Source: Siphonodentalium dalli (Eukaryota > Mollusca > Scaphopoda > Gadilida > Siphonodentaliidae). From it: a stretch of DNA of 64,000 bases. Shown one piece after another: positions 11,701 through 22,335 of the stretch. The stretch's first letter is position 1. Each line of letters starts with the position of its first letter. A model generated the notes under the pieces. The model was not told the DNA's origin. It did not search any database and saw nothing but the letters and a program-made list of their open reading frames with translations. The translations under genes and the position numbers were made by a program. Location: contig CP136066.1 in the NCBI GenBank assembly GCA_032622095.1, forward strand, positions 134,323,917 through 134,387,916, read 5' to 3'.

Positions 11701-13198
11701 GAGTCATTTTTGGGTCATTCAGGCAAAAAACATGGCCGCCAGCAGCCATCTTGGTTTTTTCTCTTTGTATGACTAAATCCTTTAGCACGGGCTACAGTTC
11801 GTACCTTTAGTCTGATCATCATGAAATTTGTCATGGCTGTTGAAATTGGAATGTAGATGGGAACGAGTCATTTTGGGGTCATTCGGACAAAAAACATGGC
11901 CGCCAGTGGCCATCTTTGTTTTCAAAATTCAATCCATTAGCACGGGCCACAGGTCGCACTGTTCGTCTGATCATCATGAAATTTGTCATGGATGTTAATA
12001 TTGACATGTAGATGGGAACGAGTCATTTTGGGGTCATTCGGCCTAAAAATATGGCTGCCAGCAGCCATCTTGGATTTTACTCTTTGTATGACTAAATCCT
12101 TTAGCACGGGCTACAGGTCGTACCTTTAGTCTGATCATCGTAAAATTTATAATGGATGTTAACAACGACATGTAGATTGGAACGAGTCATTTTGGGGTCA
12201 TTTGGCCTAAAAACATGGCCGCCAGCAGCCATCTTGGATTTTACTCTTTGTATGACTAAATCCTTTAGCATGGGCTACAGGTCCTACTTTTAGTCTGATC
12301 ATCATAAAAGTTGTCATGAATGTTAATAATGACATGTAGATGTGAACAAGTCATTTTGGGGTCATTCGGCCAAAAAACATGGCCGCCAGCAGCCATCTTG
12401 GATTTTACTATTTGTATGACTAAATCCTTTAGCACGGGCTACAGGTCGTACCTTTAGTCTGATCATCATGAAATTTGTCATGGCTGTTGAAATTGGAATG
12501 TAGATGGGAACGAGTCATTTTGGGGTCATTCGGACAAAAAACATGGCCGCCAGCGGTCATCTTGGATTTCAAAATTTAATCCATTAGCACGGGCCACAGG
12601 TCGTACTGTTCATCTGATCATCATGAAATTTGTCATGGATGTTAATATTGACATGTAGATGAGAACGAGTAATTTTGGGGTCATTCGGCCAAAAAACATG
12701 GCCGCCATCAGCCATCTTGGATTTTACTCTTTGTATGACTAAATTCTTTAGCACGGGCTACAGGTCGTACCTTTAGTCTGATCAACATAAAATTTGTCAT
12801 GGATGTTAACAATGCCATGTAGATGGGAACGACTCATTTTGGGTTCATTCGGCCTAAAAACATGGCCGCCAGCAGCCATCTTTGATTTTACTCTTTGTAT
12901 GACTAAATCCTTTAGAACGGGCTACAGGTCGTACCTTTAGTCTGATCATCGTAAAATTTGTCATGAATGTTAATAATGTCATGTAATTGGGAACGAGTCA
13001 TTTTGGGGTCATTCGGCCAAAAAACATGGCCGCCAGCAGCCATCTTGGATTTTACTATTTGTATGACTAAATCCTTTAGCACGGGCTACAGGTCGTATTA
13101 GACATTCAACTTTCCACATTCCTAATCGCTCCATTGACTGTAATACATTAAATTATTCCCTTTCCAAGTTGAGCTACAGTGTCATTGACACTTTCATT
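8798..13198 (+). mobile_element. Family D: Helentron/HINE-like element with a large tandem array
   Basis: The head is an inverted repeat (AGCTCAACTTTAC...GTAAAGTTTGAGCT, 8798-8827), followed by CCGTCGTCCGT-type sequence, about 25 monomers, and a tail with AAGTTGAGCTACAG (inverse of the head AGCTCAACTT) and the hairpin AGTGTC-ATT-GACACT (13178-13192), ending CTTTCATT. It sits in a T run of the LINE: removing it leaves six T with no duplication and restores the frame. Palindromic head, sub-terminal inverted repeats, 3' hairpin and T/T insertion without duplication match Helentron-associated (HINE/pearl-like) elements described in bivalves. It encodes no Rep/helicase, so it is non-autonomous. 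Confidence 0.8.
9043..13092 (+). repeat. Tandem array of 155- and 164-bp monomers
   Basis: About 25 head-to-tail copies carry CACGGGCTACAGGTCGTACC, GAAATTTGTCATGG, GGGGTCATTCGG and ACATGGCCGCCAGCAGCCAT. Two monomer types occur, 164 bp (GATTTTACTCTTTGTATGAC before the junction) and 155 bp (GATTTCAAAATTTAATCC). They are arranged in a higher-order pattern: the marker GTCGCACTGTTCG recurs at about 9538, 10823 and 11953, that is, after 1,285 bp (8 monomers) and 1,130 bp (7 monomers). Short open frames on the minus strand that repeat exactly are by-products of the array. Confidence 0.95.
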
Positions 13199-14041
13199 TG
13201 AATCCAGATTGGTAAACAGAAAGTAACTTATTTTCGTCTAGGTATGTCCAAAGATATTTGTAAATGCACTTCTCATAAGTTTTGGATATACAGCTCAGAA
13301 GAGAAATGGGGCGGTAGTTCGCTATTATGCTTGGGTCACCATTTTTAAAAATAGGAGTCACATTGGATTTTTTCCATTCATGCGGATAGTAACTCTTGTT
13401 TGTGAAAATATTGAAGAAATGGGAAAGTGGTTCAGAAAGAGACGAGGCACACTGTTTTAGCATACGTGGGCTAATATTATCAGGTCCACAGGCTTTGGAA
13501 ACTTTTAACTTTTTAAGAGCGTTAAAAACGTCGACTGATGTGATTTTTATGTCCGCTAGTTTGGGAGCAGTTTCTGTATATTGAATGGTAGAGCTCAAGT
13601 GAGTATTGCATAAATTATCATCAACTTTAGATATTTCACAAAAATAATCATTCAACGCATGTGCCTTTTCAGATGGGGAAACTAGATAACAGTCGTTGCT
13701 TAAAAGAGGGGGTATTGCTTTTGTGGTGGGGGAAATTACTTTCTGCAGATTCTTCCACCATGTCGATGAATCAGTGTTTTTATCACTCAAAATGTGGTCA
13801 ATTTTACTGTCATAATTGACTTTTGCTTTTCTGACAGCACTCACACATTGATTTCGAACAATACGAAATTTTTCCCAGTAAGGTGAGGATTTTTTTAATT
13901 TGGCGATTCTATGTAGTCTATTGCGTTGGCGCATTAGTTTTCTTACCCCACATGTCAATCAAGGAGGACAGTCTTTTCTTATGCAGACTGTTTTATTTGG
14001 AACAAATTTCAGACAAGCATTTTGTAACATTTCTGTCAGTT
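13199..14041 (-). pseudogene. LINE ORF2, piece 2b: linker and RT fingers
   Basis: Minus-strand coding relic between the endonuclease and RT motif A. Visible blocks are a basic linker (KLMRQRNRLHR), WWKNLQKVIS, then the RT N-terminal motifs KACGPDNISPRML, HEWKKSNVTPIFKNGD, ANYRPISLLSCISK and the start of YQSGFK at the insertion point. This matches the 0/1/2 motifs of non-LTR RTs. Decay: an in-frame TGA at 13961-13959 where W is expected, and a frameshift near 14035-14050 separating it from the endonuclease. The upstream neighbour in the same transcript is the endonuclease piece; the downstream neighbour is piece 3 beyond the family D insertion. Confidence 0.92.
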
Positions 14042-14833
14042 CGTTGTTAATCTTTCGTAGTTCCAAATAAGTCGTTTAGTAGATAACTGAGTTGGTAAAG
14101 TTAAATCGATGTCGAGTTTAACTGGGGCATGGTATCGGATACGATCATAAAAAAATGGACTTATTACATCTGCGTAACATACATAATCGTCACAGTTTGT
14201 GAAGAACAGATCGAGGGTCGACGAAGATGTTTCCATGAAATGAGTTGGCTGTTTGATGCCACAGTGCGTACATATACTATTAATCTTACCATTGGTATCT
14301 TCAACATAATTTTCATTGAAGTCGCCAGCTACGATTACCAAGTTTACGTCATCGATTGCGTTTTTAATGTTGAGTTCAATAGTATCCCAATGCGAAACTT
14401 GTGATTGAGGTGGTCTGTAGAAGCAGCCAAGAATAATACTTTTACTACACACTTTGATTTCGACCCATACGGACTCAAGGCCTGGAACTATCAGATCATT
14501 ATGGAATTTATAAGGAATACAGTCGCGAATATAAATACTCACACCACCACCGGATGTTTCGGTATTCCTGTCATTTCTAATTGGGTCATGAAAACCGTGA
14601 AGTAAAACTTCGGAATTTTCCACTGAATTTTTAAGCCATGTTTCAGTGAAAAAGCAAATATCGAAATTAGCAGACTCAGCATTTAGTATTGTCATTTTAT
14701 TTTTGATGCTCTGGGTGTTCAGAAGTAACATGGAACAGTGTCTTTGCATCGCATCTTTGTTGGCAGGACCCGTGTTCAGTTCGATATCGCCGCTTAACAT
14801 TAGTAATATGAATATAATGGAAGTTGCGGTTAA
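14036..14833 (-). pseudogene. LINE ORF2, piece 2a: AP-like endonuclease with a 2A-like leader
   Basis: Encodes an apurinic-type endonuclease (exonuclease-endonuclease-phosphatase fold) that nicks target DNA for target-primed reverse transcription. Motifs in order: LLNTQSIKNK (substrate-binding Asn), CFFTETWL (metal-binding Glu), SGGGVSIYI, GCFYRPP, VIVAGDFNENY, SSTLDLFFT and a final RIRYHAPV, where the usual S-D-H is replaced by R-Y-H, so a catalytic Asp is missing. Just upstream of the first Met is a hydrophobic run and GDIELNTGP, which resembles the 2A self-separating peptide (D-x-E-x-N-P-G-P) reported at the N-terminus of some non-LTR elements; here the key NPGP is NTGP. The frame ends in a frameshift near 14040. 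Family assignment to the CR1/L2-like group is tentative. Confidence 0.92.
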
Positions 14834-15304
14834 AGGTACTCAATCCGTAAAGAGGGTCCCCATCTCAACAGATTCCAACAACAACAATCCGATCAGAGGG
14901 TCCTATATTACTATTTCTTTGGCTTTGGGGGTAAAAAATATTTGATTCGAGTCGAGGAACCCATCAAACAAAGCTCAGAGTTATTAGATATTGAAATTTG
15001 TTAATTGCTCGAGATGAGTACTAATAACTGCCGTCAATTTGGTAACCTGCTCGAGATTTTACGCCAAAACTCTATTCAAACAGACAAGGATGGATAACTC
15101 TATAATCAAGTGGTAATAATAACGAAATTTTGACTGTCTTCTGGTCCAGAAAGAATTCCCGATAATGAAAAATAATAGATTTCTAAAATCGATATCTAAC
15201 AAATCTGAGCTTTGATGGGTGACTTCCTCGACTCTAATCAAATATTTTTGACCCCGAAGCCATTGAAATAGTAATTGAGAGCAGTTTTATCGGATTGAGT
15301 ACCT
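14834..15304. mobile_element. 471-bp TTAA MITE with long inverted arms
   Basis: Perfect 14-bp ends AGGTACTCAATCCG and their inverse, TTAA at 14830-14833 and 15305-15308. The arms extend further inward as imperfect inverted copies (about 14891-15007 and 15180-15300) sharing AAATATTTGATT and GAGTCGAGGAA. Removing it joins LINE codons C-Y-L and T-A-T in frame. No transposase is present. Confidence 0.9.
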
Positions 15305-15308
15305 TTAA

Positions 15309-15473
15309 GTAACATAATAATTTTGCCTTGTGTGTGTGTATTATAACATGTCGATCTGTACTAACTTGCCAAGGGGCCTTATTTTCGCGGATGATTTTCA
15401 AAACTGTTTGTATTAAATGTGGACAAGTACATGATATCAAAAGTAACAGACTTACAATTTGAATCTCTGGCAA
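15309..15473 (-). pseudogene. LINE ORF2, piece 1: N-terminal segment
   Basis: A 55-codon minus-strand open stretch starting at a Met (15473) and ending ...AKLLCYL at the TTAA insertion site. Its frame continues into the hydrophobic run and 2A-like motif of piece 2a once the MITE is removed. It has no recognisable domain: it begins with a hydrophobic segment (IVSLLLLISC). It is assigned to the LINE only through this exact junction, so the true 5' end of the LINE ORF is uncertain. A separate ORF1 was not found in the 15474-16120 interval. Confidence 0.7.
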
Positions 15474-16121
15474 TTTTCTTGAACATAAGAAAAGTTAAAT
15501 GATGATAGTTTCAGACATATTCTGGTCAAAGCGTTTTCCCCTGGGTGGTCGAGACGCTCTCGACAGAAAGCTGCCAATCCGAGCACGATATTGTATTATA
15601 TCAACCATTGTCCCATATATATTGTATGAATTTCAAAACATATAAATAGCTCGGCGGTTGGCAGATATGATTTACACACTGAACAAATGTTGGATCAGGA
15701 TGTTTAAGATGTTGGTGTGAGATACACAGTTTATCTTGGTCATGTGCAGTTGAGGGAGAGATTGGAAAGATAGCAGAAGATACGAGAAAGAAAAGACAAA
15801 AGAAATATAACTCTATTAGTGATCCCGGGATAGGGGGAATCATTACTTACGAGCTGTTGCTCGCATGTAGTTGATGGGTCAATATAAATATATTAGTTCT
15901 CTACGTTATGGGGCCCAAGCATCGCGGCATAGCGACCATAAAGGGAATAAACACCGATGGGAGTTTCTATATCAACATGACTATGCGGGTTAATTGTGTA
16001 AAACAAAACAAAAATGTAATTTGACATATATATAATGAGGCCTTAGAGCGACGATAGGGCGAAGTCAGCGACAGTAAGGTGACAATCTCGCCCGAGTCGC
16101 CTTGTGAGCTGAGGCCTGGTG
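15474..16121. other. Unassigned DNA, possibly LINE 5' region
   Basis: This is where a LINE 5' UTR or ORF1 would be expected (minus strand), but no zinc-knuckle or other gag-like motif is visible. Minus-strand open frames here lack recognisable motifs. Confidence 0.4.
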
Positions 16122-16262
16122 TTATGTACATTTGTCTGTAATAGTACATAACAGTATACTCTATAATTCAACACCAAAACTCTCATTTATGATTCCGATC
16201 ATAGTAATTTACTATCGCCAAGGGATGGGTTAACATCTGCCGATCGTGATCGTCCTCTCGTT
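16122..16262 (+). repeat. Family E repeat with GATCGTGATC hairpin
   Basis: About 140 bp is shared with 35493-35616: AGTATACTCTATAATTCAAC, CATTTATGATTCC, ACTATCGCCAAGGGATGGGT and the hairpin GCCGATC-GT-GATCGGC (here with one mismatch). It lies about 70 bp upstream of the LYSMD-like exon. Confidence 0.75.
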
Positions 16263-16330
16263 CAACAATAATCCTTGGTATAAGATGTTATTGAAGATTC
16301 TTGTTAATTCTTTTTATCTGTATATTTCAG

Positions 16331-16644
16331 GTGGAAGTGATCAAACGAGAAAATAAACTTTGGTCCAATGATTGCCTGTTTCTCAAGGAATTTGCTTTGA
16401 TTCCAGTTACCAGTGAAAACATAGATCTTGAGGCTGCTGGCGGCATGTGTATAATTACAGGCACTGAGGCAGATGTTTTACGGACGCGATCCGGTTCGGA
16501 TCCACCAAATGATAAATATAGTGTTCCTCTTAATAATGATTCTAATAGTTCCTCTGTGCTTGATGGAAAGGACTTCCTCAATAAATATGACTCTAGCTTT
16601 GCAGAGATAAAATCAAATATAAAAAAATTTGAACAAACATCTGG
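16331..16644 (+). CDS. LYSMD: LYSMD1/2-like gene, internal exon (LysM domain second half and linker)
   Basis: This exon encodes VEVIKRENKLWSNDCLFLKE and ALIPVTSE, the second half of a LysM motif in the form found in animal LysM-domain proteins LYSMD1/2 (human counterpart, from memory, of type IKRANKLFTNDCIFLKKTLNIPV). It continues with an acidic/serine-rich linker and DGKDFLNKYD...EIKSNIKKFE, which corresponds to the conserved DFLxxLDxxI block of LYSMD2. The acceptor is TATATTTCAG after a pyrimidine-rich tract; the donor is GG/GTAGGT. The exon opens in phase 0 and leaves two bases (phase 2). LYSMD1/2 are small intracellular proteins of poorly known function. The first half of the LysM domain (exon 1) was not found upstream and may lie outside the window. 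Which paralogue (1 or 2) is unresolved. Confidence 0.8.
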
Positions 16645-16649
16645 GTAGG

Positions 16650-18335
16650 TCTCTATCTCTTTATTATTTTATATGTCACTATCGACAAATTATTCCTGCT
16701 ATAATATTAATGATAAAAAATTATTTGTCCTAATGTTTCTTTTTCAGGATTTAATATATAACTATTCAGCTTAGAAAATGTTTGACTTTCCATCTAATGA
16801 ATTTGCAAAATACAATTCTTTGTCATAAGTTAATTTCATGAAAATTTATCATTAGCCTACAGACTGTGAGTTCCCACTTTGCTTCATGAGTCACTGCTTT
16901 ACTTCATGAGACACTGTGTTAATATTATTATGATAATATCACATAATAATCATGTAGTAGAGCAGGGATCCATTGGGTAAATATTGTGGTCTCTACCATT
17001 GAATTTCAAATGCTGCATTGTTCACTTACGGGATGCGACCTAATGTAGACCTTACAATAGATTGTGGAGATTGATGTGCCTGCTAACCAAGGTCACAAGC
17101 AGGTCTAATTTTGTCATATTTTAATAGCAGATTCAAGCTATCCCATTTAGAATATGAGATATTTTAATAAACTCTTTCAATCAGTTTTAATTATCCAACT
17201 GATGTACCACTTTTGTTTAAAATGAAATATACTTTTTCATAATGGGCAGGCACACAGGTTATTTATATCTACCCCTTCCCCTGGAAAAATTACCTGGCAG
17301 ACCAGGGCAGACAGGATTTTATTCCCATTTTTAATGACCAAATATTTTCAGCAGGCAGGTATTTATATGTTTGCTCCCGAATAAATGAGTTTTCTTTCTT
17401 AATTGTTAATGCAATTTCAATGTAACTTTCTGTTATAGAACTCACATACATATAGCTTAAAGATGTCTTGTTTTACGAAAGGGTACATCCATTGTTGTCA
17501 ATTTTTTTGACAATAATATTTTAATGGTGCATTCTTCAAATGGGCGTAGTATGCTGAATCATAAAATATCAGTTTGAAGCAGTAAAATAAGCACATAATG
17601 TGTCTTTTAAGTTTTATGAAATACTAGTATCTCACAAGCCATGATTTCACTGGATTGTTTTACCTCCAACCCATTTATGCTTTATCTTCTTGGTATGGCT
17701 TTGGATTTAGAATGAATCTCACAACTGATCTTTAAGAGAAGCTTATTTCAGTCTTCAATGTTTTTGCTTCATCAAATGCTTTCAACTTGTTGCTGGTGTT
17801 TATATGTATCTCTACCTTTCATTAGTGATGTTCTATTACATCCCAGCAATATTTCTAACAACAACAAATTTACTATGAAACTCCTGTTCAAGGCACATTT
17901 CAATTAATTTTATTACCAAAAACCCACAATAGAGCCATCTGATGTCGCACTTATTACACTTACAAATTGTTTTAAAAGATAGATATTGAATCAAAGATAT
18001 TGCAATGATCTAAAAATAGAAACATTTTCTGTCCAATTCATAGATAATAATTTGGAGAAAAATGATATACTGGTGACAGATGCTCCTGTTAACTGGCATC
18101 TTTGACTTAACATTATTGTTTTATACCCCTGAATCTATGCAGAAAGTTTAGGGATGTGATAGACCATCATTAATTATATCTGATATTTGTGTGCAATTTA
18201 GTCATTCATTTGGTATGCTGCATTGAGTGGAATTATTTTAGTCACATCATCTTTACTTTAGTTACTAAAATGCATATTTATTATTTAATTCTATGCTTAT
18301 TTGATGACCAGGGGCATCCAAAAATATTGAGCTCA
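16650..18335. other. Intron DNA without recognised features
   Basis: AT-rich sequence with no open frame or repeat family that I recognise. Confidence 0.5.
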
Positions 18336-18692
18336 TATTATGGGGTCTATTTGTCCATCCATGTGTCTGTCTGTAACAACTTTGGAGCTGTCAATCATCT
18401 TAGTATTCAATGATTTCATTTGGATCTTCAGGGTGACCTCTAGATTGGAGCCATCGATTATTTCCAAATTTTATTAGGAAACATGGCTGCCATCTTGGAT
18501 TTCAAATTTGAATCCCTCCACACACCCTACAACCCACATTTATTGGTGAAAAGTTTCAAATGAAAATAATTTCATCTCAACAATACAGGACCTCTACTGT
18601 AACCTTTTGGCTTTCCTTCATCATTCTATTGATTGCTCAGCTAAAAATAAACACCTTCCCCAGTTGAGCTACAGTGTCATTGACACTTTCAT
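18336..18692 (+). mobile_element. Family D-type element, short copy
   Basis: Carries ACATGGCTGCCATCTTGGAT, CCACATTTATTGG, TTCATTCTATTGATTGCTC-type sequence and the tail CAGTTGAGCTACAG plus hairpin AGTGTC-ATT-GACACT (18673-18687), ending TTTCATT. It has one or two monomers rather than the 25 at 8.8-13.2 kb. Confidence 0.75.
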
Positions 18693-19538
18693 TATATAGT
18701 TTGTAACTTTTATAGTGCCCTGGGATTCTGATTTGTTCATGGCTTCTGTTCTTTGTAAAATATTGGTTATTATCCCCGAAATGGAAGGGGCTGGTCAAAT
18801 GACGCAGGCTAGTACATGTAGGGCCACAGTAAAATAGTTTTTAAATATATACTTCTGAAACCTTGTTTCTACAATGAGTTTTCAGTCAATTAAATGAAAG
18901 ATAGAAGCTAGATCAAAATTAAATAAAATTGTGATTCTACTGGAGAAGAATACTTTTATTTTTATTTCACCTCAGATTTCAAATTAAGGTATATGGTACT
19001 ATCTCGTCAGGTGACTGGTGTTGATTTACTTAATTTAAACTTTTATTATTTTAAAATCATTTTATTCTGAATGTCTTAAATTTAACTGCACTCTTAACTG
19101 CGATAGTTTTCCTGCAGTCAAACAAGTTTAAGATGTCGGCAGTCTCACTACTGGGTTAATTTTCCTGTCATGCATGTAGAATATTGTTTTACATGTTTAC
19201 AAATCTGAATTGTGCCATAATTGTGCCATAATCAGACCTACATTGTAGGCCTGCATAATATCTCATCTCTTTGTATGAAGTTTATTTTTATATTCAATTT
19301 CATATATTCACATAGTCTTCAATTGTTTACATACAGATAACAAACAAGTGCATGTACATAGGTTTGCTCTCATATCATATGCATGTTGCTATTTGTTCTG
19401 TTTTGTTCTAATAGTGTTATCTTGAACCTCCTTGTGAATGAAATTTGTCCATATTAACTCTGGCATTTTATGCTTGATTTTAATATACAAATACCTTATC
19501 CCTTTGATTACTAAATGGATTCTCTTGTTTACTTATAA
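18693..19538. other. Intron DNA without recognised features
   Basis: No gene or repeat family was recognised apart from A/T-rich tracts. Confidence 0.5.
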
Positions 19539-19935
19539 AAGTACTAGCTGAAAACGGGCTCCCTTCGGTAACCTTTATTCATTGTCAGAGGGGCCTGCGG
19601 CCCATGCACAATGGGGCCTGTGTATATTGTGATCTTAGACAGAGCCTTTATTCATTAATGGTTCCTTTGTGTGATCGTTTAAACATTTTGATTTAATATT
19701 TAATAAATAAAAAAAATTAATAATTTTTTTTCATTATGATATTTTACATTTTTTTTTTAAATTAAATTTTATTAAATCAACATTTAAAAAAGCTAATGCT
19801 GTTATAACTACCGCCCTGGTACCTGGGGTCACCACACCAAATTTTTGTGAAATCAGTCCAGGGGTCTTGGAGAAAAATCCAAACAGACATACATACAGAC
19901 AGACAGATCCTTATTTTTCATATATATAGATACAG
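19539..19935 (+). repeat. Short retroelement-like repeat ending in ATATATAGAT
   Basis: Starts AGTACTAGCTGAAAACGGGC, contains CCTGGTACCTGGGGTCACCA, shares the AATGCTGTTATAAC linker type with families A and B, and ends in ACAGACAGACAGATC and CATATATATAGAT. Such tails are typical of RTE-mobilised short elements; assignment is by resemblance. Confidence 0.5.
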
Positions 19936-20094
19936 TCGGGAATGATTTATATTTCATTTTTTTCATCTTACGATGATATAAGCAGTGGAAAGACAGAGGA
20001 ACATCTTTTAAATTATTTGTAGGGATGCTCAGTGAGTAAGATCAACAAATCACCTAAGGCTGTTTCTTGAAAATATTAGACGAACATCCCTACA

Positions 20095-20372
20095 AATTAA
20101 AAAAAACCTTTATTTGCTAAATAGTCATTGACTAGTAGTTTCCTTAGGAATTGTTCAGACATTAATTTCAATAGGTCATTTGTTGAACTTATTATTGGAA
20201 CATTTCCCACCAATTAATAGAAATCCTCCTGCACTTGTATTATCTGTTCATCTGGGTGTCATCTAGCTGCTTTCATTTGCTGAACAGCCATCCAGATGAA
20301 TAATAGACTGCTCCAATGTATACTTTTGTAACTGAATGGGAGAATCTATTAATAAAGAAAGGGTTGTGCAAC
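20095..20372 (+). mobile_element. Family G MITE (CCCTTTC...GAAAGGG)
   Basis: Shares TCCTCCTGCACTTGTATTAT, ATCTGTTCATCTG, CCAATGTATACTTTTGTAAC and GGGAGAATC...AAAGAAAGGG with copies at 27.5, 42.1, 47.8 and 53.7 kb. The left end is eroded. Confidence 0.65.
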
Positions 20373-20807
20373 TACCCATCAGCAAGATTTCACATATTTA
20401 AATGTTAATTGGAATATGCCCACGTCACATCTGGTTCAATTGTATATTACTCTTCATTTATACTATCATATTGAAAAGCATATGATACTGTGCCTGGTCA
20501 TGTTGTGTTCCTTTTGAAAAGAATTTCGAGATGCATGATGTTAAGGACATTTTCATTGACACAATACTATTTAGTGAAATACTAGTATTAACATAAAGAC
20601 ATGTTAAAACATTGCGAAAACTGGGATATAAGGTATGACTAAAAATCTTTCTATTCCATCATCAGATAGGAGTTGTTGTGTGTTAAAACTGTTGATGTTT
20701 ATGTATCTTGCTGATACTTCTATGAGGAACACAACATTGATAATTTCAAGCTTTCAATAATTCTTGGTCAGTGTTTGTGACAAATCTTTGACCAAATTAA
20801 AAGAGTG

Positions 20808-20945
20808 AAACTTGGTGGTCCAGTGGATAGAATGTTACACTTCCAGTGCTGTAAATACGGCGATGTGCTTTTGCCGCCAGTAGATTGTGGACTACTGAGT
20901 TTCCAAGTGTTGGCTTGGTCTCGAGTCAAGCAACGTGTGACTGTA
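20808..20945 (+). repeat. Possible degenerate tRNA-derived SINE head
   Basis: An A-box-like TGGTCCAGTGGATAG at about 20815 and a B-box-like GGTCTCGAGTC at about 20918 suggest an RNA polymerase III promoter. The spacing of about 100 bp is longer than in a tRNA, so this is tentative. Confidence 0.3.
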
Positions 20946-21163
20946 GAGTCATTTTATGTTCAAATTTTGCGCCATGTTATGACCCTTCATCAAAGCCGTT
21001 GATATGTGACTGTTTTGTCATAGACACAAACAGGCACTTGGCTTGTTTGTTAAGCTTAAATATTTGTGTGAATGTGAGTGTGTATGTCTTGCTGCACTGT
21101 TCAATGGCAGCACGCATTAGATTTTACATTGCTCAACAACTGGGGTAATAATGTAAATGTTCA

Positions 21164-22317
21164 ATAAGTGCTTTATAGGGCCTCATGGGGTAAGCGATCT
21201 GTAATAAGTGATTAGGGCCTCATGGGGTAAGCGATCTGTAATAAGTGCTTAGGGCCTCATGGGGTAAGCGATCTGTAATAAGTGCTTAGGGCCTCATGGG
21301 GTAAGCGATCTGTAATAAGTGCTTAGGGCCTCATGGGGTAAGCGATCTGTAATAAGTGCTTAGGGCCTCAGGGGTAAGCGATCTGTAATAAGTGCTTAGG
21401 GCCTCATGGGGTAAGCGATCTGTAATAAGTGCTTAGGGCCTCAGGGGTAAGCGATCTGTAATAAGTGCTTAGGGCCTCATGGGGTAAGCGATCTGTAATA
21501 AGTGCTTAGGGCCTCAGGGGTAAGCGATCTGTAATAAGTGCTTAGGGCCTCATGGGGTAAGCGATCATCTTTAATAAGTGCTTAGGGCCTCATGTGGTAA
21601 GCGATCTGTAATAAGTTCTTAGGGCTTCATGGGGTAAGCGATCTGTAATAAGTCCTTAGGGCCTCATGGGGTAAGCGATCTGTAATAAGTGCTTAGCGCC
21701 TCATGGGGTAGGTGATCTGTAATAAGTTCTTAGGGCTTCATGGGGTAAGCGATCTGTAATAAGTTCTTAGGGCCTCATGGAGTAAGCGATCTGTAATAAG
21801 TGCTTAGCGCCTCATGGGGTAAGCGATCTGTAATAAGTTCTTAGGGCTTCATTGGGTAAGCGATCTGTAATAAGTTCTTAGGGCCTCATGGGGTAAGCGA
21901 TCTGTAATAAGTGCTTAGCGCCTCATGGGGTAAGCGATCTGTAATAAGTGCTTAGGGCCTCATGGGGTAAGCTATCTGTAATAAGTTCTTAGGGCCTCAT
22001 GGGGTAAGCGATCTGTAATAAGTGCTTAGGGCCTCATGGGGTAAGCGATCTGTAATAAGTGCTTAGCACCTCATGGGGTAAGCTATCTGTAATAAGTGAT
22101 TAGGGCCTCATGGGGTAAGCGATTTGTAATAAGTGCTTAGGGCCTCATGGGGTAAGCGATCATCTTTAATAAGTGCTTAGGGCCTCATGGGGTAAGCGAT
22201 CTGTAATAAGTTCTTAGGGCTTCATGGGGTAAGCGATCTGTAATAAGTCCTTAGGGCCTCATGGGGTAAGCGATCTGTAATAAGTGCTTAGGGCTTCATG
22301 GGGTAAGCGATCTGTAA
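21164..22317 (+). repeat. 37-bp tandem repeat array
   Basis: About 31 copies of a 37-bp unit containing GGGCCTCATGGGGTAAGCGA and TCTGTAATAAGTGCTTA. Variants include a 36-bp unit lacking one base (CTCAGGGGT), GTTCTTAGGGCTTC, TTAGCGCC and a 38-bp CGATCATCTTTAATAAG form. Variant pairs recur in the same order near 21.57-21.66 and 22.16-22.25 kb, showing block duplication within the array. Confidence 0.95.
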
Positions 22318-22335
22318 AATCTATCCATTATTTTT

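Noticed and set aside
13178-13192. Transcription terminator
   Set aside because: The hairpin recurs at the ends of repeat copies and is better explained as a transposon terminus.
14129-14945. Plus-strand frames of 66-99 codons
   Set aside because: They are antisense to the LINE endonuclease, which has clear motifs on the minus strand.
21164-22317. CRISPR-like array
   Set aside because: The 37-bp units are contiguous with no unique spacers; it is a minisatellite in eukaryotic DNA.
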